A DNA stretch of 64,000 nt from Actinomycetota bacterium (GCA_018333515.1 JAGXSZ010000023.1:1-64000); one strand, 5' to 3'. Shown: positions 25,568-34,133, counted from the stretch's first letter. Notes: generated by a model not told the origin, from the sequence alone. Made by a program: numbers and translations.

Positions 25568-26310
25568 AATCTCGCTGTATCGAGTAACCAATCGCTTTGT
25601 ATCCCTTGAGCCTTTTCTCAAACATGCGCACCAGCACAGGAACTTCAACATCAATATTTTCTTGCCGGCGAAGCTTCAACAAGGCGGTCAAAAAATATCC
25701 AAACATGGCCGCCATTCCCCGACCGGGAGCGCTCCAGCGCTGCCGGCACGCCCATCTCCTTGCAGGTCTGCAGAAAAGCAACGGCATCATCCCGCCACGA
25801 CGCTTTATCGAAGTCGACGGCAAGAATCTGACAGGTCTCATCGGATAAGAGCGGATATAGTCCAACAATATGCTTGCCTGTCAGGTGATTAAGGATAACC
25901 TGGTCGGTTAGGGGTAGAAGGTCACGGTATTCACACTGCGAACACTTGATTTTGGGTTTGCGGCAAAAGACCTTATGCCATTCATTGCGGCAGGACGGAG
26001 AGTAGCCGGATGAGCCGCTCTTCCCCTCCCAGCGAACGGCATACACGTCTTCGCGGCCGCGAAAAAGGCTACGAAACAACGCTATCTTTTCCTCAGTTGA
26101 GGAGCGGTTGGTAACGGTGAATAAATTTCCCTGCTGCAGGACTATGATTTCCGGGGCTTTTTGTTCATGCGGCAAGGATTCGGCTGGCGAGACAGCTTCT
26201 GTTTCCGCCAATCCAAGCAGCGTTTTCAGCCGGCTATTCTCAGCGCGAAGCCGTGCACACTCGGCCAAGGCCGCATCTAGTTGAAGCTGTAAATCCTCAT
26301 CCTTGCCCAT
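25566..26310 (-). pseudogene. Deletion remnant of a TOTE conflict-system primase-helicase
   Basis: The 5' part (26310 to about 25680) encodes a coiled-coil start, then a zinc-binding CRKPKIKCSQCEYRD segment. The archaeo-eukaryotic primase core follows, with catalytic pair AVDFDKASW and the later RSRSGNGGHVWIFF. Just after FFDRLVEAS the frame ends. About 20 bases on, a second frame encodes VEVPVLVRMFEKRLKGYKAIGY, the extreme part of the helicase half of the same family. The whole middle (several hundred residues, including helicase motifs) is missing. The simplest reading is one internal deletion that joined both ends out of frame. TOTE proteins are large anti-element effectors. Confidence 0.75.
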
Positions 26311-26337
26311 AGTTTCCTGTAATGTCTAAGTACTTCT

Positions 26338-26411
26338 TCTAAACGAATCGCTTGAAATAGCAGCTACACGCTCCCATCGGCTAGCGCGTCCGCTGGAGTG
26401 ATTTGTTAGGC
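26338..26411 (-). other. attC-like site after the second higBA pair
   Basis: On the minus strand GCCTAAC (26405-26411) overlaps the higA stop codon. It is followed by AAATCAC-TCCAGCGGACGCGC, a hallmark beginning of many integron attC sites. The distal R' position is GTTTAGA (26338-26344), imperfect. Length is 74 bases. Confidence 0.6.
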
Positions 26412-26720
26412 ACTCTGTTTATCTATTGCGAGAACTTTGACCTCTTCCTCGATACGTTTGTCTAGCCTATCCTTCTGTACCTCGATATCGTAGTGTGTTT
26501 GGAGATTAAGCCAGAAACGCTCGGAAAGACTAAAATATCGAGACAATCTCAGTGCTGTATCAACGCTAACCGCTCGCTTGCCGTGAACAATCTCATTAAC
26601 GCGCCGTGCCGGCACATTGATATCCTTGGCCAAACGATATTGACTGATTCCCATTGGTTTGAGAAACTCCTCAAGCAGTATTTCGCCTGGGTGAATAGGT
26701 TCTATTTTTTCGTTGCTCAC
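26406..26720 (-). CDS. higA: HigA-family antitoxin (second copy)
   Basis: A 104-residue XRE-type antitoxin with IHPGEILLEEFL, a helix-turn-helix (YRLAKDINVPARRVNEIVHGKRAVS) and the ending FWLNLQTHYDIEV. It differs clearly from the copy at 168-482, so the two are not a recent duplication. Its stop codon is inside an attC-like site. It should bind the HigB toxin and repress the operon. Confidence 0.92.
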   Translation of the reverse strand: MSNEKIEPIHPGEILLEEFLKPMGISQYRLAKDINVPARRVNEIVHGKRAVSVDTALRLSRYFSLSERFWLNLQTHYDIEVQKDRLDKRIEEEVKVLAIDKQSA

Positions 26721-26729
26721 AATTTCCTC

Positions 26730-27011
26730 CTAATGATAATCCGTAATCTCGACTTCATAAGCGTCACCCGCACTCCATTTGAAGCATATGCGCCATTGAT
26801 CGTTGATCCGAATGCTATGTTGTTCTTGCCTATTCCCCGAAAGCTTCTCGAGACGATTGCCGGGAGGTGTTCTCAGGTCGTCCAATCTCTCGGCAGAGTC
26901 TAGTAATACAAGCTTTCGGTAAGCTAAGCGCCGCATATCTACAGAGATTCTCTTTACGAGTTGGCGCTCAAATATCTTCTCGGTCTCTTTGCAGCGGAAG
27001 CTTTTTATCAT
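26730..27011 (-). CDS. higB: HigB-family toxin (second copy)
   Basis: A 93-residue RelE-fold toxin starting MIKSFRCKETEKIF, with RKLVLLDSAERLDDLRTPPGNRLEKL, the QWRICFKW core and EVEITDYH at the end. Toxin-first order, nine bases ahead of higA. Complete. mRNA cleavage is inferred from the family. Confidence 0.92.
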   Translation of the reverse strand: MIKSFRCKETEKIFERQLVKRISVDMRRLAYRKLVLLDSAERLDDLRTPPGNRLEKLSGNRQEQHSIRINDQWRICFKWSAGDAYEVEITDYH

Positions 27012-27063
27012 AACTAGATAATAACGTTCTGCGTTATTACTGTCAAATATTATTTCAAATGTT

Positions 27064-27136
27064 GGATAACGTGGCGGCTAATCGGACGGCAACAGAGCGC
27101 AGTGAAATTGCCGTTCGCTGTAGTGATTTGTTAGCC
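27064..27136 (-). other. attC-like integron recombination site
   Basis: On the minus strand GGCTAAC (27130-27136) leads into AAATCAC-TACAGCGAACGGCAA. The arm CGAACGGCAA pairs with TTGCCGTCCG (one mismatch) and the site closes at GTTATCC (27064-27070). The hairpin and the conserved AAATCACT segment make this a good site of 73 bases. Confidence 0.65.
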
Positions 27137-27322
27137 CTTGTATCTCCGTTTGATATATTCCCGCGTCTGACTGGCGCTAAGTTCTGTCGGGAAGAGCCGG
27201 TCACCCGCCGCCGACTCTGGCAAGACTCCCTTCAAGAACCAGAGCGATGTTGCTCTTTCGGCCATGCAAGTGGCGGTGAATGGGAAAGATAATTTGTATA
27301 GGAGGTAACAATACCAACCCAT
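27131..27322 (-). other. Possible cassette-gene remnant ending in attC
   Basis: A 63-residue open frame whose stop lies in the R'' box of the attC-like site, as real cassette genes often do. Only the end (ASQTREYIKRRYKG) looks protein-like; the first 20 residues do not. No family recognised and no ribosome site. It may be the surviving 3' part of a cassette gene. Confidence 0.25.
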
Positions 27323-27365
27323 TGCCTGCTCTTCTGAGTCATAGCTGGTTTATCTGTGGGTTTCT

Positions 27366-27632
27366 TCAATCCCTTTGCTTTATTATGTGCTCGCCTTTTA
27401 ATTTTACGCTTTTGTCATACAGAAATTCTGGATCGATGTCTAAATGATTTGCCCACTCGACCGTATCGAATCGAACTACTACGGAGTTAAACAAAGAAAC
27501 ATCTTGTAGCTCGACAAACTTGCCAATGTTCAAATATGGGGAAACATCAAAAACCTTTTCTTCACCATTTTCAAACTGAAGCAATAATCTGTAGCCATCT
27601 AACGGTTTTACGCTTTTTACTGATGGATACAC
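27366..27632 (-). CDS. DUF2442 protein
   Basis: An 88-residue DUF2442 protein. Features are VKPLDGYRLLLQFENGEEKVFD, then SPYLNIGKF and VEWANHLDIDPEFLY. The family almost always accompanies DUF4160 and is treated as a toxin-antitoxin-like pair of unknown activity. Starts at GTG 27632 behind GGAGG. Its DUF4160 partner directly upstream is interrupted by a TAG. Confidence 0.88.
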   Translation of the reverse strand: MYPSVKSVKPLDGYRLLLQFENGEEKVFDVSPYLNIGKFVELQDVSLFNSVVVRFDTVEWANHLDIDPEFLYDKSVKLKGEHIIKQRD

Positions 27633-27644
27633 ACTTATCCTCCT

Positions 27645-27911
27645 TTATTTTAAAGGGTCGATTGGAAAAGGAAGCTCGCCTTTTGAGGTCAATTCCCAAT
27701 CCGCCAGCAGTTCTTCTTTGTGAATTTCTGCCCACGCCAAAACAAGCTTGGTCTATCTTGGAGGTAAATTGCCGAAGGATATCTCACATGTATGAATATC
27801 AATTATCGCCGTGTAATCCTGGTAATAAGCATGAATATGTGGGGGATTGTGTTCCCCGGGGGAGCAGTACATGCGAATAATAATTCCATAAAACATTGAG
27901 ATAGTCGGCAT
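27645..27911 (-). pseudogene. DUF4160 gene interrupted by an in-frame TAG
   Basis: The frame from ATG 27911 encodes MPTISMFYGIIIRMY, then HNPPHIHAYYQDY, the DUF4160 hallmark. It reaches TAG at 27753-27755 (codon 53) after NLPPR and continues in the same frame with TKLVLAWAEIHKEELLADWE and FPIDPLK to TAA at 27645. Relatives have glutamine at the TAG position, so one C-to-T change explains it. The rest is intact, indicating very recent inactivation or a sequencing error. Confidence 0.85.
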
Positions 27912-27959
27912 CACGCCTCCATTATATCATTTATTTGCACCAAAACGCCCACCCTGCCC

Positions 27960-28328
27960 TTAATCTAAAATCAGGTGATCTTTGTGTTCCGCCTCTTCTG
28001 GTGCGCTACTCTTTCTCTCGTTCAGGCTTATGACCTTCGAGGGTTTGCTTCTCTTTGAAGACGATTCGACTCTCGACAATAGGTTTGGGGAGATATTCCA
28101 CTTTTCACCCTGATCGGTGATTACTGTGACGGTTTTCTTGTTGTATTTAATCAATAGACCTTCTTTTCTCTCTCGACCGTTTGTCTTAAATGACACGCGG
28201 TCGCCAATGCTGAATTCCATCATTTCGACATGCGCGCGCATGGAATCGAGAAACTTGAGGCGTTCGACAATGCGATGATTTAGTTCAATTAATTCTTTTT
28301 CGGTTAGGTTGTCGATATTGATCTTCAT
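27960..28328 (-). CDS. Small KOW/SH3-like cassette protein, unknown function
   Basis: About 122 residues. The first 35 are a helical segment (LTEKELIELNHRIVERLKFL). The middle (FSIGDRVSFKT, then GLLIKYNKKTVTVITDQGEKWNISPNLL) looks like a small SH3/KOW-type barrel. The last 30 are charged. Homologous proteins are common in mobile regions, but no function is known to me. ATG 28328 is preferred over 28340 because GGTGG precedes it. Confidence 0.65.
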   Translation of the reverse strand: MKINIDNLTEKELIELNHRIVERLKFLDSMRAHVEMMEFSIGDRVSFKTNGRERKEGLLIKYNKKTVTVITDQGEKWNISPNLLSRVESSSKRSKPSKVISLNERKSSAPEEAEHKDHLILD

Positions 28329-28350
28329 ACCAGCCACCATTCAATTGTTT

Positions 28351-28409
28351 TTTTAACGCTTGAGTTCAGCGACGCGCCTTAGCACGTCCGCTGTAGTGAT
28401 TTGTTATGT
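28351..28409 (-). other. attC-like integron recombination site after hicB remnant
   Basis: On the minus strand ACATAAC (28403-28409) opens into AAATCACTACAGCGGACG. CAGCGGACGTGC pairs with GCGCGTCGCTG, leaving one extrahelical base, and GTTAAAA (28351-28357) closes the site. Length is 59 bases. The neighbouring hicB stop is 12 bases upstream. Confidence 0.65.
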
Positions 28410-28420
28410 GTTTTTACAAT

Positions 28421-28773
28421 CTATCGACTCAGCTTTGAGCCGGCAAGGCGATTCAAACTTACACTAGACTCCGCTGCTTCAATCGCTAGTTTTTGATGAA
28501 CCTGCGGGGGTACGCGTACCATAAACTTGCCGCTATAATGCCTTAAGCTATAGGCTCGGGAATTGCTTCGCTTTCTTTGTCCATATTATTTCTCACTTCT
28601 TCAACAAGCTTTCGAATTCCCCTAAGAGCTGCTTCCGGTTTTTTTGCCAGCCAGCTTAAGCTCGGAAATTCGGCACACAGACCTACGTACTCGCCATCCT
28701 CTTCCGACCACGTTACTCTGTATGTATATCGATCATCTTTTATGTCCGCAAGAATGCGAGAGCATCTGTTCAT
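28421..28773 (-). pseudogene. HicB-type antitoxin gene broken by a frameshift
   Basis: The 5' frame encodes the HicB-like fold (RYTYRVTWSEEDGEYVGLCA, FPSLSWLAKKPEAALRGI) and stops after PEPIA at 28543. Shifted by one base, the sequence continues with RHYSGKFMVRVPPQVHQKLA and LNRLAGSKLSR, the DNA-binding RHH end of the same family, to TAG at 28421. A single indel near 28545 accounts for this. No intact HicA toxin gene is visible next to it. Confidence 0.8.
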
Positions 28774-28796
28774 AAGAATTAGATTAGCTTAAGGAT

Positions 28797-28997
28797 TTAT
28801 GCCGTTTCGAATTGCAGGTTCTTTAGCGTCTCTGCCGGAACACGCTTGCTCAAACCAAGTATCTCAATGCCGATTACGTTATCATTGGCATCGTAGTCAA
28901 GAATCACGCCAGGTCTAACCTCCTCCGAATCGACAATTGCCGATTCGTCGAGCCGGAAATACAGGGCATCGTTCTTGTGATCTATTTTTAACCTCAC
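28797..28997 (-). CDS. DUF2283 protein
   Basis: A 66-residue DUF2283 protein with the family pattern MRLKIDHKNDALYFRLDE, then VRPGVILDYDANDNVIGIEIL and a helical tail. It overlaps the upstream DUF4258 gene by four bases. The pair resembles a toxin-antitoxin layout, with DUF2283 in the antitoxin position; the function is not established. Confidence 0.88.
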   Translation of the reverse strand: MRLKIDHKNDALYFRLDESAIVDSEEVRPGVILDYDANDNVIGIEILGLSKRVPAETLKNLQFETA

Positions 28998-29242
28998 GAC
29001 AACCTCCTTAATCTGCGATCAAAAAAGACGGTAACAATCCGCCAGGGATTGGCATATGTATTTACCACAACACGTAAATATCGACCCTCGTGCTCCTCAA
29101 TTGCCCTAACATAATGAACAGTGCCGTCGTCCTTTGATTCCTTCATTTCGGGCTCTTCTATAGCCAGTTTTACCCAAGTTTCAGAAATGTTTCGCTCCTT
29201 TAGCATATCATAAGCATGCTCAGAAAACTCATGTTCAATCAT
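28994..29242 (-). CDS. DUF4258 protein, putative toxin-like partner
   Basis: An 82-residue DUF4258 protein. HAYDMLKERNISETWV is followed by the GTVHYVRAIEEHEGRYLRVV core and a VTVFFDRR end, which resembles the RelE-type fold. It overlaps the DUF2283 gene. Activity as an RNase toxin is plausible but inferred from fold and arrangement only. Confidence 0.85.
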   Translation of the reverse strand: MIEHEFSEHAYDMLKERNISETWVKLAIEEPEMKESKDDGTVHYVRAIEEHEGRYLRVVVNTYANPWRIVTVFFDRRLRRLS

Positions 29243-29412
29243 GGTGCCCCTTTTCTCAAGCTATTACACCACCACAGATTCTTAACAAAGAATCTAATCG
29301 CTGCCGTTACGTAAAGGAAAACGACAATTGTTGCCGTAAAAGATCTTCTTGCCGGTAACTTAAAGAGCACTTTGTCGATGCTGCCTAAGTAATCGATTTT
29401 TGAGAATGGTTT

Positions 29413-31242
29413 TTATACGGTCTGGCGTCCCTTTTGCTGCCTTACTACCTTTGCCCGCACCAGCCGTATCTCCTCATAGGAGAAGTCGGGGCCGAGGCGG
29501 TCTTTGATGGAGCGGAGAATCTCGGGGCCGCTATCGAGGATGGCGGCGGTAATGGCTTGCTGCTTCGCAGTCGGGACGAACCGGTCGATGGAGACCTCCT
29601 CGCCGGCGTGTATCAGTTTTTCGAGGTGGGTTATGATCGTTTGTGGGCTGAGCGACCTTTGCTCTACCATCTTCTCCAGGGATAAGCCTTGGTTGTAGAG
29701 CTGAAACGTCATTTGGACGGTCGAGGACTCGACCCCTGATAGCTTGGGGGCTTTCGGCGCGGGCGGCTCGGCTCGCGGCAGCGCGATTTCTTTCGCCTCT
29801 ATCCCGTTCGCGGCGCAATAACCGGTTATGCCGCTCAAAAACCTCTCCCCATATTTCTTGAGCTTCACCTCGCCGACGCCGCTGATATCGGCCAGTTGCT
29901 CGGGACTTACCGGATAAAACGTCGCCATCTCTTTGAGCGTCGCGTCGTGGAAGATGACGTAGGGCGGCAAGCCTTCGTCGTCCGCGATTGTCTTTCTGGT
30001 ATCGCGCAGGATTTCAAAGAGGTCATGGTCGAAGGCCGTGCCGTCATAGGTCTCACGGGACTCCAGGCAGATATCGCAGGCGCCGCAGTTGGGTTCGGTA
30101 AACTCCTCATCGAAGTACGCGAGAAGCCGTGTGCGCCGACAAGCGTTAGTCTCGCAGTAGCCGACCATATCCCGGAGCATCCGGTAGGCGGCATCCCGCT
30201 CTTTGGGGTCGTCTTTTTGGCGGATGAAATACTCGATTTTGGCTTTGTCCCCGTAGCTGAAGAAGAGGATGCAGTCGCTCTTGAGCCCATCCCTGCCGGC
30301 CCGCCCGGTCTCCTGGTAGTAACCTTCGATGTTTTTCGGCAGGTCGTAATGGATAACATATCGAACATCCGGCTTGTCTATCCCCATTCCGAAGGCGATG
30401 GTGGCGACGATGATTTCGGCGTCGTCGCGTATAAAGCGCTCCTGGTTCTCACTTCTGCTCTCGGACGTCATCCCGGCGTGATAGCCGAGCGCGCGGTATC
30501 CGTCCTTTTTCAGGTCGGACGAGAGCGTATCGACCATCTTCCTGCTCTGGCAATAGATAATGCCGGAATCGCGCTTGTGCTCTTTCAAGTACTTGAGAAG
30601 CTGCCGGTAGGCGTTGACCTTGGGCTCTATCCGGTAGTGGAGGTTCGCCCGGTTGAAGCTCGCCCGGTAGCGCTTGCACCGCTCGATATTGAGCTGCTCA
30701 ACGATATCGTTTTGCACCTGGATGGTGGCGGTGGCCGTGAGGGCTATGACCGGGACGCCGGGGAAATTTGTTTTGACCGCTCTGAGCCGCCTGTATTCCG
30801 GCCTGAAATCGTGCCCCCACTCGGAGATGCAATGGGCCTCATCGATGGCGATAAGGTTTACGGGGAGCCTTTTTATGAAGCCGAGGAAATCGGGCATCAT
30901 CAATCGCTCCGGGGCTACGTAGACGACTTTGACCTCGCCTTTTACCAAGGCGTTTTTGGTTTCGGCTATCTCGGCCGTGGTGAGCGAGCTGTTGATGTAC
31001 GCGGCCGGAACCCCGTTGGATACGAGTCCATCCACCTGGTCTTTCATCAATGCGATCAAGGGCGAGACAACAATCGTCAACCCGTCCAAAAGCAGGGCCG
31101 GCAACTGGTAGCAGAGCGATTTGCCGCCGCCCGTCGGCATGAGCGCGAGGACATCGTCTTTATTGAGGACATCTTCGATAATATCCTGCTGCAACGGCAG
31201 AAAGGTCGTGTAGCCGAAGTATTTATTGAGAGTCGTTAGCAC
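29413..31242 (-). CDS. recQ: ATP-dependent DNA helicase RecQ
   Basis: A 609-residue RecQ helicase. Walker A is ALMPTGGGKS (about residues 33-42), the DEAH box is AIDEAHCIS, motif VI is QETGRAGRDG, the RQC zinc site is CRRTRLLAYF with CGACDIC, and the HRDC domain lies at about 410-490. A C-terminal helix-turn-helix (FQLYNQGLSLEKMVEQRSLS) makes it the longer RecQ type. It unwinds DNA during recombination and fork repair. Start is GTG 31242 behind GGAG. It is the first stable housekeeping gene right of the accessory island. A 447-residue frame on the other strand is only its mirror. Confidence 0.95.
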   Translation of the reverse strand: MLTTLNKYFGYTTFLPLQQDIIEDVLNKDDVLALMPTGGGKSLCYQLPALLLDGLTIVVSPLIALMKDQVDGLVSNGVPAAYINSSLTTAEIAETKNALVKGEVKVVYVAPERLMMPDFLGFIKRLPVNLIAIDEAHCISEWGHDFRPEYRRLRAVKTNFPGVPVIALTATATIQVQNDIVEQLNIERCKRYRASFNRANLHYRIEPKVNAYRQLLKYLKEHKRDSGIIYCQSRKMVDTLSSDLKKDGYRALGYHAGMTSESRSENQERFIRDDAEIIVATIAFGMGIDKPDVRYVIHYDLPKNIEGYYQETGRAGRDGLKSDCILFFSYGDKAKIEYFIRQKDDPKERDAAYRMLRDMVGYCETNACRRTRLLAYFDEEFTEPNCGACDICLESRETYDGTAFDHDLFEILRDTRKTIADDEGLPPYVIFHDATLKEMATFYPVSPEQLADISGVGEVKLKKYGERFLSGITGYCAANGIEAKEIALPRAEPPAPKAPKLSGVESSTVQMTFQLYNQGLSLEKMVEQRSLSPQTIITHLEKLIHAGEEVSIDRFVPTAKQQAITAAILDSGPEILRSIKDRLGPDFSYEEIRLVRAKVVRQQKGRQTV

Positions 31243-31308
31243 TTGCCACTCCGGTCGATTAACTGCTCTTTAAACGTAGTTCGATTACTGGTTTGGTTGG
31301 CTCCCAAA

Positions 31309-32244
31309 TTATTCCTCGGCGTCTCCCTGAGCGGCGCTGTCGGCTACTACCACACCTTCGTCTTGGCTGCCTTTACCGGCTCTACCCGCTTGGTCGCCAT
31401 GCTCGCCCTGCCCGCAACACGCCGCGGGGGCGCATTTGCCCTCGCAGCCGCACTTCTGCGCATCGGCAAGGGACATCTCTATGCGCCGGCCCGACTCGAG
31501 CTGTAGGATAACGGTCTCTTTGGGCACGCTGAAATCGACTATCTTGGCGGTTCCGAACTCGGTGGCCACCTTGGTGCCCCGCCTCGGAGCGCGCTTCTTA
31601 AAGTCGAGATAGGCATCGTACTCGTATTTGAGGCAGCACATCAGGCGCCCGCAGATACCCGATATCTTCAAAGGATTGAGCGGCAGGTCCTGTTCTTTGG
31701 CCATGCGGATGGAGACCGGGTCGAAATCGCCCAAGAAGACGGTGCAACAGAGGCGCTGCCCGCAGGGACCCAAGCCCCCTATCATCTTCGCCTCGTCGCG
31801 CACGCCGATTTGGCGAAGCTCTATCCTAGTCCTAAAGACCGACGCCAAGTCCTTGACTAAATCACGGAAATCGACGCGCCCATCGGCGGTGAAATAGAAG
31901 ATTATTTTACTGCCGTCGAAGACGTGCTCGACTTCGATGAGCTTCATCGGCAGCTTGTGTTTCGAGATTTTCTCATCCGCGACGCGATAAGCTTCCTTCT
32001 CTTTCTCCTTGTTCTTCCTGAGCTGTTCTTTATCGTCGTCGGTGGCTTTTCGCACCACCTTTTTGAGGGGCGCGGTTATCTCCGCGTCATCGACCTCGGT
32101 CGGCGGCGAAACGACCTCTCCAAACTCCACCCCGCGCGACGTCTTGACTATGGCTTTGTCTCCACTCTTCAAACCTATACCGTCCGGGTCAAAGTAATAG
32201 ACCTTGCCGGCTCTCTTGAATACGACTCCAACCACTATCGGCAT
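31309..32244 (-). CDS. ricT: PSP1-domain protein RicT (YaaT)
   Basis: A 311-residue PSP1-domain protein. The core has DLVKDLASVFRTRIELRQIGVRDEAK and the cysteine clusters CGQRLCC and CGRLMCCLKYE that bind iron-sulfur in RicT. The tail adds further cysteines (CGCEGKCAP, CCGQG) and a charged end. In Bacillus RicT works with RicA and RicF in RNA processing; only RicT is seen here. It is next to holB and tmk, its conserved neighbours in Gram-positives. Confidence 0.93.
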   Translation of the reverse strand: MPIVVGVVFKRAGKVYYFDPDGIGLKSGDKAIVKTSRGVEFGEVVSPPTEVDDAEITAPLKKVVRKATDDDKEQLRKNKEKEKEAYRVADEKISKHKLPMKLIEVEHVFDGSKIIFYFTADGRVDFRDLVKDLASVFRTRIELRQIGVRDEAKMIGGLGPCGQRLCCTVFLGDFDPVSIRMAKEQDLPLNPLKISGICGRLMCCLKYEYDAYLDFKKRAPRRGTKVATEFGTAKIVDFSVPKETVILQLESGRRIEMSLADAQKCGCEGKCAPAACCGQGEHGDQAGRAGKGSQDEGVVVADSAAQGDAEE

Positions 32245-32296
32245 ATACCGCCAAGCCTCCCGCTCGTCAATCGCTCATATTGTTAGAGATAGAACG

Positions 32297-33451
32297 TTAG
32301 AGATAGAACGTCTCTTTTACCGTCACTACCTCGTGTATCTTGAATAACATCGTTTCCAAAGCTAATTGCATATTAACATTAAACCGTGCCAGTTGCTTGG
32401 TTTCTTCAATAATTTGTAAACAGCGGTAGACGTCCGCGCCGGTAACCAGGTCGACATGCTCTTTTATCTCGAGAATGCGGTCCTGGTTGGCAAGGAGGTC
32501 ATCCCTTCCGGTCTCTTTGCTGAAGATGATGTCGCGAAACCACGATACCATGATAGTGAGAATCTCTTCGAAGCCCTGGTGTTCCTCGCGGCTCGCTTCG
32601 CGCTTATGCTTCTGCTCGAGGTTTTTCTTTAGATGCGCGGGCATATCCTTCTGTCCCGACTGCTCCTTGAACCAGGCGAACTCTTTTTTCTGCCGCTCTT
32701 GGACCTCGGCGACGCCCTTCTTTATCTCGGCCAGCAACTCCTCGGCGACGAAGCTGAGGCGAGCCAAGTCGACGCGGTCGATGTCGCGCGCGATCGCCAG
32801 CACCTTCTTGCGGCGCTCCTGTTTGGAGGGAGACACGGCGAACGAGATGGCACTCCCCAGTATCCCCGAACTAAGCTTTGTGGCCGGCATCGCCTCGTCG
32901 TAGCTTAACCCATGGCGCTCCATGAGAAAGGTCGTCATCTCCGGTGCCGGGATGAGGCTGAAACGCACCTGTCGGCAACGCGAGATAATAGTAGGCAACA
33001 TCGCGTCGATGTTCGCCGTGACCAGGATGAAGACGACCGCGGGCGGCGGCTCCTCGAGCGTTTTAAGGAGCGCGTTGGCGGCCTCGGGCGTAAGCCGGTC
33101 GGCCTCGTCGATGACGATTACTTTGGTGCCGCCCTCGAAGTTCTTGAGCGAGACGGTCTGCTGCAACCGGCGAACCTGGTCGATGGTGATGTGGTTGCCT
33201 TCCGGCTCGATGAGGATGACATCGGGATGGATTTCGCGCATGACTTTGCCGCAGGAAGCGCAGCTCCCGCACCCGTGCTCTTCGCAGTTGAGGGCGGCGG
33301 CCATTACCTTGGCGGTCGTCCGTTTGCCGACGCCGCGCGGCCCCACAAAGAGCCAAGCGTGGTGGGTCTCGCCCGCGTCGAGCGAAGCGCAAATCCTATC
33401 TATCGCATCTTTCTGGCCGATAATTCCCGACCAGAGAATCGTAGTATCCAC
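32297..33451 (-). CDS. holB: DNA polymerase III delta-prime subunit
   Basis: A 384-residue AAA+ clamp-loader subunit. Walker A-like FVGPRGVGKRT is at about residues 36-46, the zinc module HGCGSCASCGK at about 59-70, and DEADRLTPEAANALLKTLEEPP and an SRC sensor (IISRCRQVRF) follow. The C-terminal third is helical and interacts with the other loader subunits. Belongs to the tmk-holB-ricT group, 52 bases ahead of ricT and 9 bases after tmk. Confidence 0.94.
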   Translation of the reverse strand: MDTTILWSGIIGQKDAIDRICASLDAGETHHAWLFVGPRGVGKRTTAKVMAAALNCEEHGCGSCASCGKVMREIHPDVILIEPEGNHITIDQVRRLQQTVSLKNFEGGTKVIVIDEADRLTPEAANALLKTLEEPPPAVVFILVTANIDAMLPTIISRCRQVRFSLIPAPEMTTFLMERHGLSYDEAMPATKLSSGILGSAISFAVSPSKQERRKKVLAIARDIDRVDLARLSFVAEELLAEIKKGVAEVQERQKKEFAWFKEQSGQKDMPAHLKKNLEQKHKREASREEHQGFEEILTIMVSWFRDIIFSKETGRDDLLANQDRILEIKEHVDLVTGADVYRCLQIIEETKQLARFNVNMQLALETMLFKIHEVVTVKETFYL

Positions 33452-33460
33452 AAGCAGAGA

Positions 33461-34090
33461 TTATATCATAGCGGGTGCGATGGCGGATATTGCCGCGACG
33501 ACATCGCGGTGTACCTCATCTATCGAGCGGGTGCCGTCGATGACGCGCCAGCGCTCGGGCTCATCCGCGGCGAGCTGTGCGAAGCCGGCGGCGACACGGT
33601 CGTGAAAATCTACCGACTCCCGCTCGATGCGGTCGGTCTCAATTTCGGTCGCGCGCTTGAGCCCGACGGCGGTCGGTACATCGATTAATATGGTGAGCGA
33701 CGGTTTCAAGCCCTGGACAGCATGCTCGTTGACGTCGACGATTAGGTCGAGCGGCAGGCCGCGCCCGTAGTGCTGGTACGCGATGGATGAGTCGATGTAG
33801 CGGTCGCTTATGACGATATCTCCGCGCGCGAGCGCCGGTCGAATCACCTCAGCGACATGCTGCGCGCGGTCCGCGGCGTAGAGCAGAACTTCGGTGTGGT
33901 AGTCCATCTCGGAGAACCCGGGGTCGAGCAGGATGGCCCGGATTGCCGCGCCGACATTGGTGCCGCCCGGCTCGCGCGTAACCGTGACCGCGCGCCGCGC
34001 CGCTTTCAAATGCTCGGCGAGCTGGACGATTTGGGTCGTCTTGCCGCTCCCCTCGATTCCCTCGAACGTGATAAAGAACCCCGCGCTCAC
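33461..34090 (-). CDS. tmk: Thymidylate kinase
   Basis: A 209-residue thymidylate kinase converting dTMP to dTDP. The P-loop is FEGIEGSGKTTQ, the DRX motif appears as ISDRYIDSSIAYQ, and the lid region contains RIERES. Standard length. The start is GTG 34090 behind GAGG. It is the first gene of the tmk-holB-ricT unit. Confidence 0.96.
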   Translation of the reverse strand: MSAGFFITFEGIEGSGKTTQIVQLAEHLKAARRAVTVTREPGGTNVGAAIRAILLDPGFSEMDYHTEVLLYAADRAQHVAEVIRPALARGDIVISDRYIDSSIAYQHYGRGLPLDLIVDVNEHAVQGLKPSLTILIDVPTAVGLKRATEIETDRIERESVDFHDRVAAGFAQLAADEPERWRVIDGTRSIDEVHRDVVAAISAIAPAMI

Positions 34091-34133
34091 TACTCCCTCT
34101 CCTCAGTCAAATACCGCCTCAATGGCCTTGCCC

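Noticed and set aside
27753-27755. TAG in DUF4160 as a pyrrolysine codon
   Set aside because: No pylT, pylS or pylBCD genes are seen and the family has glutamine here, so a nonsense mutation is simpler.
27536-27880. 114-residue plus-strand frame
   Set aside because: It is the mirror of the DUF2442 and DUF4160 genes.
29896-31239. 447-residue open frame on the plus strand
   Set aside because: It is the antisense shadow of recQ, with no ribosome site and low-complexity composition.
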